DNA of 64,000 nucleotides. It comes from Tenodera sinensis (taxonomy: Eukaryota > Arthropoda > Insecta > Mantodea > Mantidae). The translations under genes were made by a program, and so were the position numbers. A model generated the notes under the pieces. It ran no database searches and was not told the origin of the DNA. It saw only the letters and a list, made by a program, of their open reading frames with translations. Location: contig CM060961.1 in assembly GCA_030765045.1 (NCBI GenBank), positions 144,590,538-144,654,537 on the forward strand, written 5' to 3'. This document shows, one piece after another, positions 1 through 9,560 of this stretch. Positions within the stretch are counted from its first letter, which is position 1, and each line of letters begins with the position of its first letter.

Positions 1-47
1 GAAGAAACGCATACATATGGTGTAGCCTTTAGAACGCAACATCTCTC

Positions 48-166
48 GCCAACGGCCATACCATGCTGAATACACCGGTTCTCGTCCGATCACCGAAGTT
101 CAGCAGCATTGGGCGTGGTTAGTACTTGGATGGGTGACCGCTTGGGAACACCACGTGCCGTTGGCA
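48..166 (+). rRNA. 5S rRNA: 5S ribosomal RNA gene, copy 1 (variant)
   Basis: This is a 119-nt 5S rRNA gene. The ends pair as stem I (GCCAACGG at the start, CCGTTGGC near the end), and the internal RNA polymerase III control region follows the animal 5S pattern. A T-rich terminator begins at 167, and a TATA-like ACATATG lies at 13-19 (about -35). Compared with copy 5 it has A>C at gene position 54, inside box A, and C>T at position 73. Copy 2 carries the same two changes, so the pair share recent history. Identification is secure; whether this variant is transcribed is unknown. Confidence 0.95.
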
Positions 167-495
167 TTTCTCTTTTAATTTTGGTTTTGTTTTCTAAACA
201 TTTTCCTTCTTTCAAAGTCCACCTTTTTCTACTCACCGGTTGGAACACCTTCACGAGGTTTCCTTACCTGTGCTAAACTGTGTAGGTGCCATCTTAATTT
301 TACCACTAGTTCTGCTCTTCACCGTTAGAGATAGACAAAGCCATACTATGCAAAACATGTAGACTTTGCTAGAATACACAATTTATGTCCAAATGAATTT
401 TCTTGTAAGGTGTACCATTTCGGAGATATTCCTTGTTATGTGTGTGACTTTCAGAAAGCAACTTTCGTGAAATGGAGCATCGTTGTTCATTGTTT

Positions 496-1110
496 TTATA
501 TGTTAAGTTTGCAAAGACCACGGAATCTCAAAGCTTTAAAACATTTCACTATCGCACAAAGCCTACTGTATTCTAATATTCCCCTTGAACCTACAAGGAA
601 ATAAGCAATAAAATAATATGTATAAATGTTTAATTCAACACGAAGAAGATAGAGGCATAGGAGCTTGTAAGAGTGGCTACTACAGGAGAACAGAAAGGCA
701 TGTGAGTGCAACACATCTGATTTTATGTTAAGGGTTTAAAGAGAACGGAATCTCAAAGCTTTAAAATGTTTGACTATCACACAAAGCATATTTCCTTTGC
801 ACCTAAAAGGAAATAAGCAATAAGATAATTTGTACAAATGATTATTTTAATTAACAAGAAGAAAAAGAAGATTAAAAAGAAGAACCAGAAGAAGAGGAAG
901 AAGAAGCAGAAGAAGAAGAAGGAGGGGGAGAAGAAGACGATGAAGAAGAAAGAGGAGGAGGAGGCGGAGGAGGAGGAGAAGAAGAAGAAGAGGAAGAAGA
1001 AGAAGATCAAGAAGAAGAAGAAGATATAGGAATAAGAGTTTGTAAGAATGGTTAGTACAATTGTAGAGAAAGTCATGTGAGTGCAACTCATTAGATTTTT
1101 GTTATAAGGT
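496..1110 (+). repeat. two diverged ~228-bp sub-repeats inside the 5S spacer
   Basis: The segment from 496 and the segment from 722 share the same succession of landmarks: TATGTTAAG, CGGAATCTCAAAGCTTTAAAA, ACTATCGCACAAAGC, then an AGGAAATAAGCAATAA block, a GAAG-rich stretch, a TTGTAAGA motif and CATGTGAGTGCAAC. The offset is 228 bp at the first landmarks. The second sub-repeat is longer because its GAAG stretch has expanded into the microsatellite at 856-1024. The arrangement recurs in the other units. Confidence 0.8.
856..1024 (+). repeat. GAA/GAG microsatellite (unit 1)
   Basis: This is about 169 bp of almost pure purine strand (AAG, GAG and GGA triplets). It would read as poly-Lys/Glu on one strand and poly-Phe/Leu on the other. 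It occupies the same place in every spacer and varies in length from about 121 bp (unit 4) to 210 bp (unit 5). Confidence 0.9.
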
Positions 1111-1545
1111 TCGATGCTAGAACATCTTTGTGATATTAGTGCTGGTTGTTCGTTTGTGTCATGGTATATAGAGCAGGCCATAGATTTCCTAGGCCAAGTG
1201 AATGTCGCTATGGATCCAAATGAAATGAAAAGTGTTAATTTGGGCATGTTTACAAGATGCCCGGGCTGTTTAGGGAAACCCCCTTCAGCCTAGTGTGTTA
1301 TTTTTTATTTGTGGTGTTTGGATTTCCTTCGGCTTGTGTGCGCATACGTGTTGTTTTGTGTTGTCGTTGAGGTTGCGTAGTGTAGTGTAGCGTAGTGTGT
1401 TGCCATTTGTGTGTCTGTGTGTCAGTTTCCCATGTTAAATAATCAATTAGATAAAGAGGTTGGGTAACAAAGCTTTGCACAAGGTATAGAAAAATAGAGA
1501 AGAAACGCATACATATGGTGTAGCCTTTAGAACGCAACATCTCTC

Positions 1546-1664
1546 GCCAACGGCCATACCATGCTGAATACACCGGTTCTCGTCCGATCACCGAAGTTCA
1601 GCAGCATTGGGCGTGGTTAGTACTTGGATGGGTGACCGCTTGGGAACACCACGTGCCGTTGGCA
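1546..1664 (+). rRNA. 5S rRNA: 5S ribosomal RNA gene, copy 2 (variant)
   Basis: This 119-nt 5S gene shares the copy 1 changes from the array majority: A>C at gene position 54 (1599, in box A) and C>T at position 73 (1618). The TATA-like ACATATG is at 1511-1517. Stem I is intact and a T-rich terminator follows. Confidence 0.95.
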
Positions 1665-2296
1665 TTTCTCTTTTAATTTTGGTTTTGTTTTCTAAACATT
1701 TTCCTTCTTTCAAAGTCCACCTTTTTCTACTCACCGGTTGGAACACCTTCACGAGGTTTCCTTACCTGTGGTAAACTGTGTAGGTGCCATCTTAACTTTA
1801 CCACTACTTCTGCTCTTCACCGTTAGAGATAGACAAAGCCATACTATGCAAAACATGTAGACTTTGCTAGAATACACAATTTATGACCAAATGAATTTTC
1901 TTGTAAGGTGAACCATTTCGGAGATATTCCTTGTTATGTGTGTGAGTTTCAGAAAGCAACTTTCGTGAAATGGAGCATCGTTGTTCATTGTTTTTATATG
2001 TTAAGTTTGCAAAGACCACGGAATCTCAAAGCTTTAAAACATTTCACTATCGCACAAAGCCTACTGTATTCTAATATTCCCCTTGAACCTACAAGGAAAT
2101 AAGCAATAAAATAATATGTATAAATGTTTAATTCAACACGAAGAAGATAGAGGCATAGGAGCTTGTAAGAGTGGCTACTACAGGAGAACAGAAAGGCATG
2201 TGAGTGCAACTCATCAGATTTTATGTTAAGTGTGCAAAGAGAACGGAATCTCAAAGCTTTAAAATGTTTGACTATCGCACAAAGCATATCCCTTTG
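1665..2296 (+). repeat. 5S spacer, unit 2, left part up to A1
   Basis: This spacer sequence matches unit 1 through sub-repeat a and the start of sub-repeat b. It stops at the A1 insertion. The last 15 bases (2282-2296) are the left target-site duplication of A1. Confidence 0.88.
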
Positions 2297-4413
2297 ACCC
2301 CGAGATTTTGGACATCGTACTTACAAAAAATGCGACACTGTTATGTAACTTTACTGTGTATCACAGCCTGGACTCCGACCATCTTCCTGTGCATTTCGAC
2401 ATACAGGTTGGCATTTCGGCCAGTGCCTCTGGCCCTCGAAAGAGGGCGGAGACTGACTGGAATATGTTCACCTTCGAAATGCACAGGATGGCGCAACCCA
2501 GGCTGTCATACTATAGCGAGGCAGACATAGATGTCGCCATTGAAAACTTTACTGCCTCGCTACACACAGCCAGAAGAAGTGCTACCACATACACCACAAG
2601 ACCGCCCGGTTTTTGCACGTACCCCGAGGTAGAGCAACTCATTGCGCGGAGACGACGCTTAACAAAACTGTGGCGGTACACCCGTCAGCCTGAATATAAA
2701 GTGCTAGCAAAATGGTTACGCAACATCATTCGGCATCAAATTAAAATCAACAAAACTGAACAGTGGGAAAACAAAATGCTGAGTACCACCCATTCGGACT
2801 CTTCTTTGTGGAAATTACTCAAGGCTTTCAAGGTTTCCACGAGCGTCAACTCCGCAACTGAGGCGCTGCACACTCAAAGCGGCTTGCACTTCTCCGCAGA
2901 GGAGAAAGCCGAGGTCTTCCCTGACTGTCTTGAAGACAGATTCAGCGAAAATCCAGTGACCAACCGTGAAATAGAACGGGAGGTCCAGACATGGGTACAA
3001 ACCTGGGTGGCGCAGAAGCAAGAGCAACAACTACCCATCATAACACCGCAGGAAGTTCACAAGCTCATTAGGAAATTGCCTAATGGGAAAGCTGCCGGCC
3101 CAGACAAAGTGACTAATGAGGAACTTAAACATCTCCCGAGAAAAGCTCTGGTGCAACTAACAAAGATATTTAACGCCTGTTTGCAGCAAGGCTATTTCCC
3201 CTCTACTTGGAAACGAGCCAAGGTCATCATGCTCCCAAAGCAAGGGAAAAGCACCAGGCAACCGCAAAACTACCGCCCCATTAGTCTCTTGTCTACTATT
3301 GGTAAATTGCTCGAAAAACTTATACTTTCTCGACTTCAAAAACAAGTTTCAGAATCTCATGAACCCTCAAATTCACAGTTTGGTTTTCCAAAAGGACATT
3401 CTACTGATTTACAGCTTCTCAGACTAACAGATGACATAACAGAGTAATTTAACAATGGGGCTTCAACGTTGGCGCTATTTCTGGACGTAGAAGCCGCATT
3501 CGACCGGTGCTGGCACAATGGCCTCATTTACAAACTGCACCACAATTTCCCGGCTCTTCAAAATTATCTATACCTGCTGCACAATTTTCTAGAAAAACGG
3601 AAGTTTTACGTCCAAGTGGGCCGCTCCTTTTCACGGGAGCGAGTGATGCGGGCTGGCGTCCCACAAGGGGCAATAATGTCCCCTTTTCTGTATATATTAT
3701 TTACTAATGACTACCCAGTGGACGCCAGATGCAAGGTTGCCATGTATGCTGACGACACTGCAATATACAACCACCATAGAAACCCACGTTTCGGCCTTGC
3801 AGAAATGCAACGTTATGTTAACAACTTCCTCTCATGGCAACATGACTGGAAAATCAAAATTAACCCCGACAAATGCCAGCTAATTCATTTCTCTAAGCGG
3901 CGTCACACTTTGGCAAAGGACCTAACGGTCGGTGGTCAAATATTGCACTGCCGTCAGCAGGTTAAATACTTAGGTGTCACCTTGGACCGCACAATGTGTT
4001 GGTCCACCCACATAAAAAATAGCGCCAATAAAGGCAGACAGCGGCTAAAGTTGTGCGCCCCCATCTTCCGCAGTAAACAGTTGCGACTGAAGTCAAAACT
4101 GATATTATATAGGTCATTTATTCTCTCGGTGGTCCTGTATGCATGTGTGGCCTGGGCTAATGCCTCCAAAACCGCCCTGAAACAACTCCAAACCCTCCAA
4201 AACCTCTCCCTCAGAAAAATCCTCTCTGCTCCACTCCTCACCAGTACCCAAACACTACACCTTGAAACCCGGATCCCGTTCATCCCGGAGGCAATTGAAA
4301 AACGAGCAACGGCTGTATGGACGCGCATTAGAAACCACGAAAACGACGTGATCGCCAATATCGGCAAAGGCGAGCCGAAGCACCGCAAGCATAATAGGAT
4401 CAAAATGTTCTAG
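2297..4413 (+). pseudogene. A1 ORF2 remnant (end of endonuclease plus reverse transcriptase)
   Basis: The reading frame opens just before the SDHLPV endonuclease motif and continues through the reverse transcriptase. Visible RT landmarks are NYRPISLL, FLDVEAAFDRCWH (motif A), AGVPQGAIMSP (motif B) and MYADDTAIY (catalytic YADD), followed by KYLGVTLD. One in-frame stop interrupts it at 3445-3447, where related copies have a Gln codon (CAA to TAA). The N-terminal endonuclease (about 190 residues) is missing through 5' truncation, so it cannot mobilise itself. The family is certain from comparison with the complete 893-residue copy at 41743-44424. Confidence 0.93.
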
Positions 4414-4731
4414 AAGCGGCTCGGCTCGCCTACTAATGCGCGTCCACGCAACCTCGTTCCTAGGCCACATACATGTTATGGCAGAGGCCCTCGCCTCGAA
4501 TATTCAGGAGCTGCCACCGCGGGACAGTGTATATACGAAGTGTAAATAGTGCAGTGTGCTGGGACGCATTTCTCTGGTGTGCCCAGTGAAGATGTGTGTG
4601 TATGTGTGTGTGAGAGTGTGCGTGGGTGAATGCGTGCGTGAATGTGTATGTAAATAAATTGTAAGTATGTACATATGTATATATAACACAAAGAAGAAAT
4701 AGAACTTAAAAAGACAAAATAAAACTATTCT

Positions 4732-4780
4732 CGGTGACCTACAGATGGTCACCGTATGGGTTTTTTGTTGAAACCGAAAA

Positions 4781-4816
<36 letters not shown>

Positions 4817-4882
4817 AAAGTTAAATGTAAATAAAAATGTTAAATATAGCCTGTAAGCCGGGCCCATTGTACCGGCACCAGG
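4732..4882 (+). promoter_or_regulatory. A1 3'-UTR double stem-loop
   Basis: The first hairpin is CGGTGACC (4732-4739) with GGTCACCG (4747-4754), loop of 7. The second is CCTG..GCCGG (4850-4861) with CCGGC..CAGG (4872-4882). Both recur at the same place in all A copies, with compensatory differences in other subtypes. I infer an RNA structure recognised by the reverse transcriptase; no experiment is implied. Confidence 0.7.
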
Positions 4883-4913
4883 CCAACACTTTCTAATAAA
4901 TAACTTGAACTTG

Positions 4914-5088
4914 AAGCATATCACCTTTGCACCTACAAGGAAATAAGCAATAAGATAATTTGTACAAATGATTATTTTAATTAACAAGAAGAAAAAGAAG
5001 ATTAAGAAGAAGAACCAGAAGAAGAGGAAGAAGAAGCAGAAGAAGAAGGAGGAGGAGAAGAAGACGATGAAGAAGAAAGAGGAGGAGG

Positions 5089-5119
<31 letters not shown>

Positions 5120-5402
5120 CAAGAAGAAGAAGAAGAAGCTATAGGAATAAGAGTTTGTAAGAATGGTTAGTACAATTGTAGAGAAAGTCGTGTGAGTGCA
5201 ACTCATTAGATTTTTGTTATAAGGTTCGATGCTAGAACATCTTTGTGATATTAGTGCTGGTTGTTCGTTTGTGTCACGGTATATAGAGCAGGCCATTGAT
5301 TTCCTAGGCCAAGTGAATGTCGCTATGGGTCCAAATGAAATGAAAAGTGTTAATTTGGGCATGTTTACAAGATGCCCGGGCTGTTTAGGGAAACCCCTCT
5401 TT
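4914..5402 (+). repeat. 5S spacer, unit 2, between A1 and A2
   Basis: This is the continuation of spacer sub-repeat b after A1. It contains a GAA/GAG microsatellite at 4986-5138 and the conserved segment with CCTAGGCCAAGTG, which is uninserted here but is the B1/B3 insertion site in other units. It ends at the left duplication of A2 (5389-5402). Confidence 0.88.
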
Positions 5403-5753
5403 CAGATTCAGACTATTTTATTCAAGAATTTTGTCTGGTGCTGGTACATGGGGCCCAGCGTACAGACTTAAGTTGTCATGTTTTATACAATTTTTTTTTT
5501 TTACACTTACATCTACTATGTACATGGGGTTTTTTGGTAACCCATACAGTGACCCTCTTTTGGGTCACCGAGAACAGTTCCCATCTGTATTAGCAGTTCG
5601 TGGTAATGTTTATGTTTGGCTTTGTCTTTTTCCTGTTACTTTTATATACATATATTTACACACATTCACTCCCGCATTCACTCTGGCATATCAGAAGATA
5701 TGCCCTCATACACGCACACACACAAACACACACGCACACACACTCACGCACAG
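5403..5753 (-). mobile_element. A2: short 3'-end fragment of an A-family retrotransposon
   Basis: About 350 bp of 3' UTR lie in minus orientation, the severely 5'-truncated product of one insertion. Read on the minus strand it has the hairpin GTGACCC/GGGTCAC (5549-5555 with 5562-5568), the terminal hairpin with GCTGG/CCAGC and an AATCTGA-type tail. Its closest relative in the window is the A5 3' UTR (34065-34635). It is flanked by GGAAACCCCTCTT on the left (ending near 5402) and on the right (5754-5768 region), a 13-bp target-site duplication. It contains no coding sequence. Confidence 0.88.
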
Positions 5754-6042
5754 TGGAAACCCCTCTTCAGCCTAGTGTGTTATTTTTTATTTGTGGTGTT
5801 TGGATTTCCTTCGGCTTGTGTGCGCACACGTGTTGTTTTGTGTTGTCGTTGACGTTGCGTAGTGTAGTGTAGCGTAGTGTACTGTAGCGTAGTATGTTGC
5901 CATTTGTGTGTCTGTGTGTCAGTTTCCCATGTTTAATAATCAATTAGATAAAGAGTGTGGGTAACAAAGGCTTGCACAAAGTATAGAAAAATAGAGAAGA
6001 AACGCGTACATATGATGTAGCCTTTAGAACGCAAGATCTCTC
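5754..6042 (+). repeat. 5S spacer, unit 2, right end
   Basis: This is the distal spacer with the GT-rich block and the promoter-proximal region of copy 3, including TATA-like ACATATG at 6008-6014 (about -35). Confidence 0.85.
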
Positions 6043-6161
6043 GCTAACGGCCATACCATGCTGAATACACCGGTTCTCGTCCGATCACCGAAGTTAAGCA
6101 GCATTGGGCGTGGTCAGTACTTTGATGGGTGACCGCTTGGGAACACCACGTGCCGTTGGCA
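6043..6161 (+). rRNA. 5S rRNA: 5S ribosomal RNA gene, copy 3
   Basis: This 119-nt 5S gene has box A like copy 5. Two differences are seen: C>T at gene position 3 (6045), which turns a stem I C-G pair into a U-G wobble, and G>T at position 81 (6123). A T-rich terminator follows. Confidence 0.95.
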
Positions 6162-7356
6162 TTTCTCTTTTCATTTTGGTTTTGTTTTCTAAACATTTTC
6201 GTTCTTTCAAAATCCACCTTTTTCTACTCACCGGTTGGAAGACCTTCACGAGGTTTCCTTACCTGCGGTAAACTGTGTAGGTGCCATCTTAATTTTACCA
6301 CTACTTCTGCTCTTCACCGTTAGAGATAGACAAAGCCATACTATGCAAAACATGTAGACTTTGCTAGAATACACAATTTATGACCAAATGAATTTTCTTG
6401 TAAGGTGAACCATTTCGGAGATATTCCTTGTTATGTGTGTGGGTTTCAGAAAGCAACTTTCGTGAAATGGAGCATCGTTGTTCATTGTTTTTATATGTTA
6501 AGTTTGCAAAGACCACGGAATCTCAAAGCTTTAAAACATTTCACTATCGCACAAAGCCTACTGTATTCTAATATTCCCCTTGAACCTACAAGGAAATAAG
6601 CAATAAAATAATATGTATAAATGTTTAATTCAACACGAAGAAGATAGAGGCATAGGAGCTTGTAAGAGTGGCTACTACAGGAGAACAGAAAGGCATGTGA
6701 GTGCAACACATCAGATTTTATGTTAAGTGTGCAAAGAGAACGGAATCTCAAAGCTTTAAAATGTTTGACTATCGCACAAAGCATATTCCCTTTGCACCTA
6801 AAAGGAAACAAGCAATAAGATAATTTGTACAAATGATCATTTTAATTAACAAGAAGAAAAAGAAGATTAAGAAGAAGAAGAACCAGAAGAAGAAGAAGCA
6901 GAAGAAGAAGGAGGGGGAGAAGAAGACGATGAAGAAGAAAGAGGAGGAGGAGAAGAAGAAGAAGAAGAAGAAGAAGAAGAAGAAGAAGAAGAAGAAGAAG
7001 AAGAAGAAGAAGAAGAAGATATAGGAATAAGAGTTTGTAGGAATGGTTAGTACAATTGTAGAGAAAGTCATGTGAGTGCAACTCATTAGATTTTTGTTAT
7101 ATGGTTCGATGCTAGAACATCTTTGTGATATTAGTGCTGGTTGTTCGTTTGTGTCATGGTATATAGAGCAGGCCATAGATTTCCTAGGCCAAGTGAATGA
7201 CGCTATGGATCCAAATGAAATGAAAAGTGTTAATTTAGGCATGTTTACAAGATGCCCGGGCTGTTTGGGGAAACCCTCTTCAGCCTAGTGTGTCACTTTT
7301 TATTTGTGGTGTTTGGATTTCCTTCGGCTTGTGTGCGCATACGTGTTGTTTTGTGT
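6162..7356 (+). repeat. 5S spacer, unit 3, ending in a deletion that removes the next 5S gene
   Basis: This spacer has both sub-repeats and a long uninterrupted GAA/GAG array at 6851-7020. At 7356/7357 the sequence jumps from the distal spacer directly to the part that normally lies about 70 bp downstream of a 5S gene. Relative to units 1-2 (1362-1735) about 374 bp are missing, including an entire 5S gene and its promoter. Confidence 0.88.
6851..7020 (+). repeat. GAA/GAG microsatellite (unit 3)
   Basis: This array has a right half of almost uninterrupted GAA triplets, the purest of the six arrays in the window. Other copies are at 4986-5138, 7750-7920, 21564-21684 and 35971-36180. Confidence 0.9.
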
Positions 7357-8096
7357 GGTTGGAACACCTTCACGAGGTTTCCTTACCTGTGCTAAACTGT
7401 GTAGGTGCCATCTTAATTTTACTACTACTTCTGCTCTTCACCGTTAGAGATAGACAAAGCCATACTATGCAAAACGTGTAGACTTTGCTAGAATACACAA
7501 TTTATGTCCAAATGAATTTTCTTGTAAGGTGTACCATTTCGGAGATATTCCTTGTTATGTGTGTGAGTTTCAGAAAGCAACTTTCGTGAAATGGAGCATC
7601 GTTGTTCATTGTTTTTATATGTTAAGTTTGCAAAGACCACGGAATCTCAAAGCTTTAAAATGTTTGACTATCGCACAAAGCATATTCCCTTTGCACCTAA
7701 AAGGAAATAAGCAATAAGATAATTTGTACAAATGATTATTTTAATTAACAAGAAGAAAAAGAAGATTAAGAAGAAGAACCAGAAGAAGAAGAGGAAGAAG
7801 AAGCAGAAGAAGAAGGAGGAGGAGAAGAAGACGAAGAAGAAGAAGAAAGAGCAGGAGGAGGAGGAGAAGAAGACGAAGAAGAAGAAAGAGCAGGAGCAGG
7901 AGAAGAAGAAGAAGAAGAAGATATAGGAATAAGAGTTTGTAAGAATGGCTAGTACAATTGTAGAGAAAGTCATGTGAGTGCAACTCAATAGATTTTTGTT
8001 ATAAGGTTCGATGCTAGAACATCTTTGTGATATTAGTGCTGGTTGTTCGTTTGTGTCATGGTATATAGAGCAGGCCATAGATTTCCTAGGCCAAGT
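7357..8096 (+). repeat. 5S-less spacer unit with a lost sub-repeat
   Basis: This is a spacer unit without a 5S gene at its head. Near 7640-7665 sub-repeat a runs directly into sub-repeat b at the shared block CGGAATCTCAAAGCTTTAAAA, so one 228-bp sub-repeat is missing, as expected from recombination between the two. It carries a GAA/GAG array at 7750-7920 and ends with CCTAGGCCAAGT (8085-8096), the left target-site duplication of Block I. Confidence 0.85.
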
Positions 8097-8866
8097 ATCC
8101 CTGACGTCCAACACACGGTAAAGGTCCTCCGCATCCTGCGTGGCTCCCTTCCTGCCGGCACATATAAATTGCAGACGACGAGGGACTGTCTTAAGCTCTT
8201 CCTTCAACGGAAGCAGGACGCGAACCCGACATTGCAGCTCCTGAAGGACGCCGGAGTAGAAAACTACAGTTTTACTCCACGTGGGGACCAACCTCTACGC
8301 TACGTAATCAAACGTCTTCCAGCTGACTTAGAGGAAGATTACGTGAAAGAGGACCTGGTCCTAAAAGGCTACACCGGCGTCCAGGTACGACAAATGCTGA
8401 CTGCCGTCAGCAAGTTAAATACTTAGGTGTCACCTTGGACCGCACAGTGTGTTGGTCCACCCACATAAAAAATAGCGCCAATAAAGGCAGACAGCGGCTA
8501 AGGTTGTGCGCCCCCATCTTCCGTAGTAAACAGTTGCGACTAAAGTAAAAACTTATACTATATAGGTCATTTATTCTCTCGGTGGTCCTGTATGCATGTG
8601 TGGCCTGGGGTAATGCCTCCAAAACTGCCCTCAAACAACTCCAAACCCTCCAAAACCTCTCCCTCAGAAAAATCCTCTCTGCTCCACTCCTCACCACCAC
8701 CCAAACTCTTCACCTCGAAACTCATATCCCGTTCATCCCGGAGGCAATAGAGAAAAGAGCAATGGCGGCATGGACGCGCATTAGGAACCACGAAAATGAC
8801 GTGATCGCTAACATCGGCAAAGGCGAGCCGAAGCACCGCAAGCATACTAGGATAAAAATGTTCTAG
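8097..8866 (+). pseudogene. A3 ORF1-ORF2 deletion fusion
   Basis: The first ~300 bp encode the PRE_C2HC-like part of ORF1 (ending in YTGVQVRQM), without the zinc knuckles. At about 8395 the frame meets the RT C-terminal region (QVKYLGVTLD), so the knuckles, endonuclease and catalytic RT are deleted; about four filler bases lie at the join. An in-frame TAA at 8546-8548 replaces a Ser codon (TCA). The same nonsense change is present in A8 at 63327-63329. The frame then runs to the usual stop at 8866. An ATG at 8043 lies in spacer sequence and is a coincidental start. Confidence 0.88.
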
Positions 8867-9349
8867 AAGCGGCTCGGCTCGCCGACTAATGCGCGTCCAC
8901 GCAACCTCGTCCCTAAGCCACATACATGTTCCGGCAGAGGCCCTCGCCTCGGAAAATATTCAGGAGCTGCCACCGCGGGACAGTGTATATAGTGTCAAAA
9001 CTGTAAATAGTGTAGTGCGCTGGGACGCATATTTCTGGTGTGCCCAGTGAAGATGTGTGTGTATGTGTGTACGAGTGTGTGTGTGGGTGAATGCGTGCGT
9101 GTATGTGTCTGTATATAATTTGTAAATATGTACATATGTATATATAACCCAAAGACGAAACAGACAAAAGACAAAAGAGAACTATTCTTCGTGACCTACA
9201 GATGGTCACCGTATGGGCTTTTGTATATAGCGAAAACTGTAAATATGAACAAAGTCAACTGTAAATCAATGTAAATATAGCCTGTAAGCCGGGCCCAATG
9301 TACCGGTACCAGGCCAATACTTTTACAATAAGTTAGTTAAATAACTAAC
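8097..9349 (+). mobile_element. A3: internally deleted, 5'-truncated A-family copy at the left of Block I
   Basis: This A element starts inside ORF1, jumps near 8395 from ORF1 to the last third of ORF2, and keeps its complete 3' UTR (8867-9349) and terminal repeats. Its left end touches the spacer sequence CCTAGGCCAAGT. Its right end joins B1 directly with no duplication of its own. Its 3' UTR is the A1/A8 subtype, with a first stem-loop weakened to GTGACC/GGTCAC. Confidence 0.88.
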
Positions 9350-9559
9350 AAAACAGGTCTTGGGAGACGCCTTCGGCTCAAAGGACATGGCGTAGTTTAT
9401 TGAACTGGCAACTTAGTCTGCGGACCTCGTACAACGTTCCCTCCCCATACTACGGCGCTGCAGAGAGCAAATCCTCAACCCTGAACTTTCGGCTGTGAAG
9501 AAGCACCTCGTAGTGCTTCAAACGGCCAAGGAACCCTACGCTAATTCCATAAGCTCTTA
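9350..9559 (+). pseudogene. B1 ORF1 C-terminal remnant
   Basis: Only the last ~66 codons of ORF1 remain, matching the C-terminus encoded at 41003-41203 by B4. An in-frame TAG replaces the Glu codon of the DMAEF motif near 9391-9396, and a Trp codon is lost a little further on. The ORF1 stop TAA is directly followed by the ORF2 ATG at 9561. Confidence 0.8.
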
Positions 9560-9560
9560 A

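Larger units (their letters stand above)
167..1545 (+). repeat. 5S rDNA intergenic spacer, complete uninserted unit
   Basis: This is the only complete spacer here without a mobile element; with the 5S gene the repeat unit is 1498 bp. It starts with a T-rich Pol III terminator region and contains two diverged sub-repeats (496-1110) and a GAA/GAG microsatellite. A GT-rich stretch (around 1375-1430) precedes the promoter-proximal block shared by all units. Short open frames in it, such as the 64-codon frame at 410-604, recur in every unit only because the unit is tandemly repeated; I see no sign of coding. Confidence 0.9.
2297..4913 (+). mobile_element. A1: 5'-truncated Jockey-type non-LTR retrotransposon in the 5S spacer
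   Basis: This element begins inside ORF2, runs through ORF2 and the 3' UTR, and ends with TTGAAC-type repeats (AACTTGAACTTG). It is flanked by AAGCATATCCCTTTG at 2282-2296 and AAGCATATCACCTTTG at 4914-4929, a slightly diverged target-site duplication of 15-16 bp, so it entered by target-primed reverse transcription. The 3' UTR (4414-4913) holds a GT-rich stretch, a TA repeat (about 4787-4812) and two stem-loops. A1, A3 and A8 share the same 3' UTR subtype. Confidence 0.92.

Noticed and set aside
410..604. A 64-codon open frame starting MYHFGDIPCYVC or MNHFGDIPCYVC, conserved in every 5S spacer
   Set aside because: It is conserved only because the whole spacer is tandemly repeated; the surrounding noncoding sequence is equally conserved, and there is no known domain or coding bias.
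838..1029. Lys/Glu-rich and Phe/Leu-rich open frames over the GAA/GAG arrays
   Set aside because: These are low-complexity microsatellite translation in all frames, not genes.
4476..4818. His/Thr-rich frames on the minus strand over GT and TA repeats in A 3' UTRs
   Set aside because: They are translations of CA/GT microsatellites in the untranslated tails and recur with every A copy.
8043..8096. A possible new ORF start in the 5S spacer feeding into A3 ORF1
   Set aside because: It is spacer sequence, and the ATG is coincidental to the insertion join.
8390..8400. Splicing as explanation for the ORF1-ORF2 jump in A3
   Set aside because: The join does not coincide with a GT...AG intron boundary and has about four filler bases; a deletion or template jump fits better.
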